Shown here one piece after another: positions 5,961 through 11,555 of a stretch of 11,555 bases of DNA. Below the pieces are notes generated by a model that ran no database searches, had not been told where the DNA came from, and worked only from the letters and a program-made list of their open reading frames with translations. Where the stretch lies: the NCBI GenBank assembly GCA_900764755.1, contig CAAFPE010000074.1:1-11555 (forward strand), read 5' to 3'. This DNA comes from an uncultured Oscillospiraceae bacterium (GTDB taxonomy: Bacteria; Bacillota; Clostridia; Oscillospirales; Oscillospiraceae). The translations under genes were made by a program, and so were the position numbers. Every line of letters starts with the position of its first letter. Position 1 is the first letter of the stretch.

Positions 5961-5990
5961 ATTGTATCATTTTTGCAGGATAACTGTCAA
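5961..5990 (-). promoter_or_regulatory. Internal promoter for gcdC, gcdD-gcdC and gcdB
   Basis: On the minus strand, TTGACA (5985-5990, perfect) is followed after 18 bases by TACAAT (5961-5966, five of six). The stretch from 5838 to 6023 has no gene and no clear terminator after hgdB, so the downstream genes can be driven both by read-through and by this promoter. This fits A. fermentans, where the gcdDCB genes are remembered to form a second operon. Confidence 0.75.
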
Positions 5991-6023
5991 GAATCTCCGC
6001 AGATTTTTTATCCTGTCTGCCTC

Positions 6024-7160
6024 TTACAGGACGTCCGCAAACGCCTGGATGGCGGTGCTGGCCTGGCCGAAGTCCCGCATCTGCTGGTCCACACCCAGCT
6101 TGATGTGGGGGATGCCGGCGGCATCCAGAGCCTTCTTCAGGTAGGGATACTCCATCTCCTCGGGGTCGCAGAACTGCTGCATGAACAGCACCAGGCCCTG
6201 AGCACCGGACTTCTTGATCTTATCGACCACAAAGTCGGCACGGCGGTTCTGCTCAGAGTGCTCATCATAGAGCAGGATGTCGTAATCCTGGTCGGCAAAC
6301 TGCTGAGCCAGGGCCATCATGGGATCGCCCTCCTCGCTGGCGTCCACACGGAACGCGCGGCTCTCCTGGGCCACGTCGTCGGCGGCGATGGCGATCTTGT
6401 TGTCGTCGAAGATCTGCAGCAGCTTGGGGTTGTCGCAGATGATGCCGGAGGTGACGATCTTCTTGCCCTTCCAATCGGCGGCGGGCAGCTTGGCCAGCTC
6501 GGCGTTCAGGGCCTCCAGCTTCTCCGCATAGGCGGCGGGCTCCATGAACCAGGCGGCACGCAGCACGGCGGAGCGCTTCACAGCGGAGACCACATCGCAG
6601 TGCTCGTTGGCCAGCTGCACGAAGGCGCGGCGGGCAGCGCGGTTCTTGTTCATCACCTTGATGGCGGCGCGCAGGTCGTCATCAGTGATGGTCTTGCCGG
6701 CGATCTTCTCCAGCTCAGTCTTGATGTGCTGATACTGGTCCATGGTGAACTGCAGGCCGAAGGCGGGCTTGCGCTGCTGGGGATGGGCCAGGAAGATGCA
6801 GGGCAGCTTGCCCTCCATGGCCACGCGGAAGTTCTGGCTCATGGGGCGCAGGGTGTCGCAGATGGTGGGGGTAATGAGGCCGTCCAGCTGATCCAGAGTA
6901 CCGTCCAGCAGCATCTCCAGAGCCAGCTGAGCGATGGTGCAGTAGAAGGTGGCGCAGTACTCCTTGGCATGGGCGATGGTCTTTTTGTTGCTGCCCCAGA
7001 TGCCCATAGGCACCATACCTGCGGCGACTACCAGCTCCACAGGAGCGTAGTAGGGCAGCACGCCGATGACCTTCTTACCTTCCTTCTTGTACTGGGAGAG
7101 GATCCGGTAAGGATGCTCGGAAATCTCCGCAAACTCGTTCAGAAAAACTTCGGTGCTCAT
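6024..7160 (-). CDS. hgdB: (R)-2-hydroxyglutaryl-CoA dehydratase, beta subunit
   Basis: This 378-residue subunit pairs with HgdA in the iron-sulfur enzyme that removes water from (R)-2-hydroxyglutaryl-CoA to give (E)-glutaconyl-CoA by a ketyl-radical route. The length equals that of A. fermentans HgdB (about 379). Matching signatures are LPYYAPVELVVAAGMVPMG (35-53), EYCATFYCTIAQ (67-78), CDTLRPMSQNF (101-111), FMQQFCDPEEMEYP (326-339) and VDQQMRDFGQA (357-367). Cluster-ligand candidates are C69, C74, C101 and C331. The usual Cys of the GVWGCN motif is Ser57 here. Its ATG overlaps the hgdA stop by four bases (ATGA), and AAGGAGG lies ten bases upstream inside hgdA, so the two subunits are translationally coupled. 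Confidence 0.96.
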   Translation of the reverse strand: MSTEVFLNEFAEISEHPYRILSQYKKEGKKVIGVLPYYAPVELVVAAGMVPMGIWGSNKKTIAHAKEYCATFYCTIAQLALEMLLDGTLDQLDGLITPTICDTLRPMSQNFRVAMEGKLPCIFLAHPQQRKPAFGLQFTMDQYQHIKTELEKIAGKTITDDDLRAAIKVMNKNRAARRAFVQLANEHCDVVSAVKRSAVLRAAWFMEPAAYAEKLEALNAELAKLPAADWKGKKIVTSGIICDNPKLLQIFDDNKIAIAADDVAQESRAFRVDASEEGDPMMALAQQFADQDYDILLYDEHSEQNRRADFVVDKIKKSGAQGLVLFMQQFCDPEEMEYPYLKKALDAAGIPHIKLGVDQQMRDFGQASTAIQAFADVL

Positions 7161-8620
7161 TTCTCAGCGCCCTCCTTCGCAGCTTGATTGGCCTCCATGG
7201 CCTCGACCAGACCCTGGACGCGGGTCTCATACTGGGCCTCGTTGAAGTTCCGGGGATCAGCCTGGTCGCCGTCGAAGCCGGCACAGGGCACACCCAGATC
7301 CTTGGTAAAGCGGCGCTGCATCTCAGCCATATAGCCGGACCAGGGCTTACAGGAGCGGTTGTAGTGGACCAGCACGCCGTCCACCTTGTTGTCCCGGCAG
7401 ATGCCCTCACGCCAATCCACGCCCTGCTCGATACACACGGAGTTGGGGGCCTTATAGTAGGCGCGGGCCATCTCGTCCAGTCCGTTGTACACGAAGCCGA
7501 AGGCGGGGGCATACACCACGGCGGTGACGTTGACACCGTTGGCCTTCAGAGGCTTGAACAGGTTGGGCAGCTTGGGCCAGCAGGGAATGCCCTCGAACAT
7601 CACGCGGTACTTCTCGGGGAAGGGAGTGGTGGTGGTGCCTTCCTTGATGGCCTTCTCCAGGTCCTTCTCCAGCAGCTCAAAGGCCTCGGCGGCCTGGGGC
7701 TTGGCGCGGGCGGTCACGATGTCGGCCATGTGGTTGAACAGGTCGAAGCCGGAGTAGGGAGCGGGCTTGTACTGCAGGTAATCGCAGACGCGCAGCCAGG
7801 CGCTGGCGGTGCGGTTGGCGTTGGCACAGGCCTGGTCGAACTTCTCCTGATCGAACTTCTTGCCGGTCAGCTTCTCCAGTTCCTTAATAGCCTGGTCAAA
7901 CTGGGCGCGGACATAGGCCACGTTGGTGTCATGGACCTCCACGGTGTTGTTGTAGGGGATGTCGATCATGATCAGGGGGATGTTGCACATACGGGCAATG
8001 TTCTCATACCACTTGGTCATGCAGTTGCAGATGTTGTTGCAGCACAGCACGAAGTCGGGCTGGGGGATCCGCATCTGACGGTAGGGCTTGATGGCCTCCC
8101 GGCGGAAGTTCTTATAGGCGATCTCCTTCTCGGTGGTCTCAGGCAGAGCCTCGATCTCGAAGATGTCATCCAGCACGGTGTAGGGCACCTGGGTCTTGGG
8201 GTCCTTCTTGGGCTTGCCGGTCTCAGGATCGATGACCACATTGCCGTTCTCGTCCTTCAGGGGCTTGCCGCTGTTGGGATTGATGATATACTCCAGGGTC
8301 TCGGGGTCGAACTTGCGGGAAGCGCGCTTGCCGGCGGCATAGGCCAGGCTGATGCGGGCGTAGCCGCAGATGTCGTTGTCGAAGCCCAGATCCTCGGCGG
8401 CCTGACACATGATCTCACCGTCGCGGTTGGCGGCGATACCGGCAGCCTGGTTCTCGGGATACATCACGTCCAGATCAAAGGCGGCGGCCAGCTCACAGGG
8501 GAACTTGGAGCTGGACCAGCCCACCAGCTTGCCCTCAGCATGGGCACGGCGGGCGTCGGCATGAACGTCATCCACGACCTTGCGCAGAGCCTTTACGCCA
8601 GGACTTACTTCTTTAGCCAT
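7157..8620 (-). CDS. hgdA: (R)-2-hydroxyglutaryl-CoA dehydratase, alpha subunit
   Basis: This 487-residue subunit belongs to the oxygen-sensitive dehydratase; the A. fermentans protein has about 477. Conserved stretches include VGWSSSKFPCELA (33-45), YPENQAAGIAANRDGE (54-69), NDICGYARISLAYAAG (82-97), CCNNICNCMTKWYENIAR (193-210), CDYLQYKPAP (279-288), GIPCWPKLPNLFKPLKANG (344-362) and VLVHYNRSCKPWSGY (416-430). C85, one of the Cys at 193-200, and C424 are candidate [4Fe-4S] ligands. The Pro/Gly/Lys-rich insert at about 113-147 also occurs in the A. fermentans protein, so it is not a defect. The ATG at 8620 follows a perfect AGGAGG. It is 55 bp downstream of the small ORF and overlaps hgdB by four bases. 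Confidence 0.97.
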   Translation of the reverse strand: MAKEVSPGVKALRKVVDDVHADARRAHAEGKLVGWSSSKFPCELAAAFDLDVMYPENQAAGIAANRDGEIMCQAAEDLGFDNDICGYARISLAYAAGKRASRKFDPETLEYIINPNSGKPLKDENGNVVIDPETGKPKKDPKTQVPYTVLDDIFEIEALPETTEKEIAYKNFRREAIKPYRQMRIPQPDFVLCCNNICNCMTKWYENIARMCNIPLIMIDIPYNNTVEVHDTNVAYVRAQFDQAIKELEKLTGKKFDQEKFDQACANANRTASAWLRVCDYLQYKPAPYSGFDLFNHMADIVTARAKPQAAEAFELLEKDLEKAIKEGTTTTPFPEKYRVMFEGIPCWPKLPNLFKPLKANGVNVTAVVYAPAFGFVYNGLDEMARAYYKAPNSVCIEQGVDWREGICRDNKVDGVLVHYNRSCKPWSGYMAEMQRRFTKDLGVPCAGFDGDQADPRNFNEAQYETRVQGLVEAMEANQAAKEGAEK

Positions 8621-8675
8621 TTTAAATTCCTCCTAACCGAATTTTGTTGTGAGGTTTGTAGTTACGCTTTGGGGA

Positions 8676-8840
8676 TCATTTGTCCTTTGTGAACGCTCCG
8701 ATTCCTGCAATCACAAGACCTGCCACACCGATCAGCACGGCAAACTGCCCCCGAGTCAACACATCACCAACCAGCGGTCGGAGCCAAATGTCAGACATCA
8801 GAAACAGAATCAAAGCGATACCAAACAGGACCTTTTTCAT
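8676..8840 (-). CDS. Small two-helix membrane protein between hgdC and hgdA
   Basis: This is an unrecognised 54-residue protein. It starts MKKVLFGIALILFLMSDIWL and ends GIGAFTKDK. Residues about 3-20 and 33-50 are hydrophobic enough to be two membrane helices. A short loop with Arg21, Asp26 and Arg30 joins them, and the tail is Lys-rich. Its ATG overlaps the hgdC stop as ATGA, and AAGGAG sits eight bases upstream inside hgdC, so translation should be coupled to hgdC. Codon use is relaxed (TTG, CGA, CGG, CTT), unlike the biased codons of the flanking genes, so expression is probably lower. I do not recall such a gene at this position in the A. fermentans operon. Function is unknown; a membrane tether or a small transport or accessory protein are only guesses. 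Confidence 0.72.
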   Translation of the reverse strand: MKKVLFGIALILFLMSDIWLRPLVGDVLTRGQFAVLIGVAGLVIAGIGAFTKDK

Positions 8841-9631
8841 CCCTTCTGCTCCTTCAGATACTTCTGATAGGCAAACAGGGCGGCGCCCAGAGCGCCGTTA
8901 TACTGGGTGAGAGGCGAGGTGTGGATGGTGTGGCCCAGCTGCTCTTGAAGGGCGTTGACGATGCCGATGTTCTGGGCAACGCCGCCGGTCATGACCACCT
9001 GGTCCCGCACACCCACCCGGTGGGCCAGACCAGCCACCCGGTTGGCCACGGAATGGTGGATGCCGTTGATGATGTCGCACTTGTTGGTCTCCATGGACAG
9101 CTGGCTGATAACCTCACTCTCGGCGAACACGGTGCAGGTGGAGCTGATGCCCACATACTTGGTGGACTGAGAGCCCAAGGTCCCCAGATCCTCTACCTTC
9201 ACCTCCAGAACCCGGGCCATCACGTCCAGGAACCGGCCAGTGCCGGCGGCACACTTGTCGTTCATCACGAAGTTGGTCATTACGCCGTTGTCGATCTGGA
9301 GCACCTTCACGTCCTGGCCGCCGATGTCGATCACAGTGTGGACATCGGGGAACAGGAAGGTGGCGCCCCGGGCGTGACAGCTCAGCTCGCTCATCTGGTG
9401 ATCGGCGATTTCCTCCAAGGAGTTCCGGCCATAGCCGGTGGCCAGGGTATAGGCCATATCCGCCTCGGTCTTACCGGCCTTCTCCAGCACCTCAGCGATG
9501 GCCCGCTGGGGGCCGCTGGTGCCGGCGCCCACCGCGATCAGGGACTTGGCCACGATCTCCTTGCCGTCTTTCAGCATCACACACTTGGAGGCGGTGGACC
9601 CGATGTCAATTCCTAAGGTATAAATACTCAT
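8837..9631 (-). CDS. hgdC: 2-hydroxyglutaryl-CoA dehydratase activator (archerase)
   Basis: This 264-residue ATPase of the acetate/sugar kinase-Hsp70-actin fold hydrolyses ATP to push a low-potential electron into HgdAB. It works as a homodimer with one shared [4Fe-4S] cluster. It begins MSIYTLGIDIGSTASK, the same as known HgdC. The phosphate loop is GIDIGSTASK (7-16), the second nucleotide motif is IDIGGQDVK (101-109), and the cluster ligands are C127 (NDKCAAGTGRF) and C166 (SSTCTVFAES), at the positions known in A. fermentans. VVMTGGVAQN (212-221) is near the C-terminus. The frame is open back to 9712, but the extra residues resemble nothing in the family and cross a hairpin, so ATG 9631, with GGAG 11 bases upstream, is chosen. 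The stop overlaps the small ORF by four bases. Confidence 0.96.
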   Translation of the reverse strand: MSIYTLGIDIGSTASKCVMLKDGKEIVAKSLIAVGAGTSGPQRAIAEVLEKAGKTEADMAYTLATGYGRNSLEEIADHQMSELSCHARGATFLFPDVHTVIDIGGQDVKVLQIDNGVMTNFVMNDKCAAGTGRFLDVMARVLEVKVEDLGTLGSQSTKYVGISSTCTVFAESEVISQLSMETNKCDIINGIHHSVANRVAGLAHRVGVRDQVVMTGGVAQNIGIVNALQEQLGHTIHTSPLTQYNGALGAALFAYQKYLKEQKG

Positions 9632-9697
9632 ATCTGATGATTCTCCATGCTTTGAAATTTCGTTCGGGGAACCCTCCGCCCCAAAAACGCTGTTCTC

Positions 9698-9726
9698 CGG
9701 GCGCGGGAGCACCGCTCCCGCGCCCG
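9698..9726 (-). other. Strong GC hairpin between gcdA and hgdC
   Basis: CGGGCGCGGGAGC (9698-9710) pairs perfectly over 13 bases with 9714-9726 around a three-base loop, 11 bases after the gcdA stop. On the minus strand five T come only after an 11-base gap, so it is at best a leaky terminator. It more likely protects the gcdA end of a processed transcript or sets the gcdA to hgd ratio. No separate promoter is evident before hgdC. Confidence 0.65.
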
Positions 9727-9737
9727 TGTTGAGTTCC

Positions 9738-11501
9738 TTACTTCTTCAGGCTGTCGTAGTCCTTGATGGTGCGGGGCAGCAGCATCTGATGGAAGGGGCA
9801 GATGCTCTCGGGGTTCTGGTAGCAGGAATCGGTGAAAGCCACGATGTAGTTGCGCATCATGGGCATATCCACGATCTCGTCCACCAGGCCGGCCTGGGCA
9901 CAGAACAGGGGCTTGGACTTCACGTCGTAGTCATCGATCAGCGCGTTCATCTTGTCAATGGTGGGCTGCAGATCCTTGCCCGCCTTCTGATCCTTGGCCA
10001 GACGACCGGTGTACATGGCGTTGGCGGCGGTCTTGCCGTTCATGACGTTGATCTCAGTGGCGGCAGTACCCAGAGAGAAGGCGTTGTTGTCGTTGCCCTG
10101 GGGGCCGCCCAGGACGTAGTGAGCAGCGGCGGTACCGCGGCGCAGAGTGATCTCCATCATGGGCAGCTTGCTGTTCTGGATGGAGTAGATGAGGGACTGG
10201 CCCAGACCCAGCAGCTCGGCGACCTCGGCGTCATCGCCCACGTCGATGCCGGTGGTATCCTGGATCCAGATCATGGGCAGGCGGTCACGGGCACACAGGG
10301 TGACGAACTCGTTCATCTTGATCAGGCCCTGACGGTACAGCTTGCCGCCGGCACCCATGGACTGGCCATACTTCTCCATCTTGTACTCGGGATAGTTGGG
10401 GAACACACCCTGCTGGTTGGCCACCACGCCCACCAGAAGGCCGTCCACCTTGGCGATGCCGGTGATCATCTCAGGACCATAGCCCTTCTTGTACTCCATG
10501 AACTGACTGCCGTCAAACAGGCGGGCGATGACAGAGTACATATCATAGGGGCGGTTCTTGTTGTTCAGCACCAGGTCATACAGCTCCACGTCGGAGGCAG
10601 CGGGAGACTGGGGCTCATCCACGCGGAAGAACTCCAGATCGTAGGTGGGCAGCATATCCACATACTTCTTGATGCCGGCGATGACGCCCTCCTGCTCGGT
10701 GTACACCTCACGGAAGAAACCGGTGACGCCGTAGTGGATGGAGACAGATCCGGGAGGATCGGCACGCAGGCCCTTAGTGGCCTCGATCTGAGCCAGGGCA
10801 GCCTCCATGTCCACATGGGGCTTGGGGTTCATGCCGCCCACGATACCGGCGCCGCCCACGGCCATGTTGGCCTTCTCATGGGCGATCAGCACGGTGGGAG
10901 AGATGGAGTGGTAGCCGCCGCCGGCGGGGTTGGTGCCGTGGATGCCCACGATGACGGGGATGCCCATCTGGTTCAGCTCGGAGTTGCGGTAGAAGGGGGT
11001 GCCGCCGCCCCGGCGGTTGGGGTACACCTTCTCCTGCTTGTCCAGCTCCACGCCGGCACACTCCAGCAGGTAGATCAGGGGAATGCGCAGACGCTTGGCG
11101 GTGTCAGAGCCGCGGAGCAGATTGTCCGCCTGGCCGGGCACCCAGGTGCCGGCGTGCTTCTTGTTGTCGGAAGCGATGATGCAGCACCACTTGCCGTTGA
11201 CGCGGCCCAGGCCCTTAACGATGGAGGTGGTACCGGTCTTGTTGTGCTCGGGGTTATACAGGCTGTTCAGGGGGCACCAGGTGCCGGGATCCACCAGCAG
11301 GGCGATGCGCTGCATGGCAGTGAGCTGGCCCTTGGCATTCATAGCCTCGTCAGCCTTGCCGTTGTTCAGGCCCTCCACAACGTGGGCGTGGATGTCGTCC
11401 TCGATGGCCCGCAGCTCAGCCACGTTCTCCGCATTGGCACGGACAGGCTTGCCCACGGTGGGCATATTCTGGAAATAGCGGGGCATGGAATAATTACCCA
11501 T
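9738..11501 (-). CDS. gcdA: Glutaconyl-CoA decarboxylase alpha subunit (carboxyltransferase)
   Basis: This 587-residue subunit, exactly the length recalled for A. fermentans GcdA, transfers the carboxyl group of glutaconyl-CoA to the biotin of GcdC, leaving crotonyl-CoA. It has two crotonase-like carboxyltransferase halves. N-terminal landmarks are MPRYFQNMPTVGKP (6-19), KGLGRVNGKWC, SDNKKHAGTWVPGQ, VYPNRRGGGTPFYRN, GTNPAGGGYHSISPT and MAVGGAGIVGGMNPK. C-terminal ones are YKKGYGPEMITG, GGKLYRQGLIKMNEF, WIQDTTGIDVGDDAE, RRGTAAAHYVLGGPQGND and NPESICPFHQM. It lacks biotin and membrane segments, as expected for a soluble subunit docked on GcdB. AGGAGG lies upstream of ATG 11501. It heads the visible minus-strand block, followed by hgdC after a 106-bp gap with a hairpin. 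In A. fermentans gctAB lies before gcdA. Confidence 0.97.
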   Translation of the reverse strand: MGNYSMPRYFQNMPTVGKPVRANAENVAELRAIEDDIHAHVVEGLNNGKADEAMNAKGQLTAMQRIALLVDPGTWCPLNSLYNPEHNKTGTTSIVKGLGRVNGKWCCIIASDNKKHAGTWVPGQADNLLRGSDTAKRLRIPLIYLLECAGVELDKQEKVYPNRRGGGTPFYRNSELNQMGIPVIVGIHGTNPAGGGYHSISPTVLIAHEKANMAVGGAGIVGGMNPKPHVDMEAALAQIEATKGLRADPPGSVSIHYGVTGFFREVYTEQEGVIAGIKKYVDMLPTYDLEFFRVDEPQSPAASDVELYDLVLNNKNRPYDMYSVIARLFDGSQFMEYKKGYGPEMITGIAKVDGLLVGVVANQQGVFPNYPEYKMEKYGQSMGAGGKLYRQGLIKMNEFVTLCARDRLPMIWIQDTTGIDVGDDAEVAELLGLGQSLIYSIQNSKLPMMEITLRRGTAAAHYVLGGPQGNDNNAFSLGTAATEINVMNGKTAANAMYTGRLAKDQKAGKDLQPTIDKMNALIDDYDVKSKPLFCAQAGLVDEIVDMPMMRNYIVAFTDSCYQNPESICPFHQMLLPRTIKDYDSLKK

Positions 11502-11555
11502 GTTAACTCCTCCTATATACGTTTGATTTCAGCAGGTGCGGCGGCTGGAGCCGCC
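11502..11555 (-). other. 5' flank of gcdA at the window edge
   Basis: The 54 bases upstream of gcdA contain its ribosome site (AGGAGG) and a perfect palindrome GGCGGCTGGAGCCGCC at the very edge (11540-11555). No promoter with recognisable -35 and -10 boxes is visible. Transcription therefore probably enters from further upstream, perhaps with gctAB. One minus-strand frame runs from the edge to a TGA at 11529 and could be the tail of such a gene, but nine codons are too few to judge. Confidence 0.35.

Noticed and set aside
5904..7187. Plus-strand open frame of 427 codons
   Set aside because: It is antisense to hgdB and the gcdC leader, with shadow-type composition and no motif.
7184..8692. 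Plus-strand open frame of 502 codons
   Set aside because: It is antisense to hgdA over its whole length and reads as repeated Leu/Gly/Val/His. No domain is recognisable, and hgdA is certain.
9632..9712. 27-codon upstream extension of hgdC
   Set aside because: The HgdC family begins MSIYTLGID, which is encoded at 9631. The extension crosses the strong hairpin and has no family similarity.

Overview
The window is GC-rich bacterial DNA whose core is the glutamate-fermentation machinery of the 2-hydroxyglutarate pathway. The encoded proteins closely resemble, as I remember them, those of Acidaminococcus fermentans. Two biotin carriers in one decarboxylase locus is a feature I recall from Clostridium symbiosum. 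Strong AGGAGG ribosome sites, consensus sigma-A type promoters and the gene content point to an anaerobic, amino-acid-fermenting Firmicute, plausibly a gut Oscillospiraceae relative. The genus cannot be fixed from sequence reading alone.

Layout. Left part (1-3540): an IclR-family regulator on the minus strand (58-828). Opposite it on the plus strand are an NRAMP-fold transporter that lacks the usual metal ligands (1118-2338) and a Ser-Lys glutaminase, glsA (2512-3429). The divergent region holds a consensus promoter with an operator-like 17-nt palindrome just downstream of its -10 box. A terminator separates the transporter from glsA, which has its own promoter. Two hairpins (3452-3532) end glsA, and the second also serves the convergent block.

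Right part (3547-11501), all minus strand, read right to left: gcdA, hgdC, an untracked 54-residue membrane ORF (8676-8840), hgdA, hgdB. A new promoter and hairpin leader follow, then gcdC (biotin carrier), a gcdD-gcdC fusion (second biotin carrier with a membrane anchor), and gcdB. A. fermentans is remembered to carry gctAB-gcdA-hgdCAB and gcdDCB as two separate operons. Here both sit in tandem with a promoter between them. Glutaconate CoA-transferase (gctAB) and 2-hydroxyglutarate dehydrogenase are not in the window. They may lie beyond the right edge, which cuts 54 bp upstream of gcdA.

How the genes fit together. GlsA releases glutamate and ammonia from glutamine. Enzymes encoded elsewhere turn glutamate into (R)-2-hydroxyglutaryl-CoA. 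HgdC, an ATP-driven iron-sulfur archerase, injects an electron into HgdAB, which dehydrates the substrate to glutaconyl-CoA. GcdA moves the carboxyl group to biotin on GcdC or the fusion protein, and membrane GcdB releases CO2 while exporting sodium, leaving crotonyl-CoA for butyrate formation. The IclR protein and the NRAMP-like transporter probably sense and import a related organic substrate; that part is inference.

The most interesting points are the metal-ligand-less NRAMP-like transporter with its candidate operator, the translationally coupled small membrane ORF between hgdC and hgdA, and the two nearly identical biotin domains.
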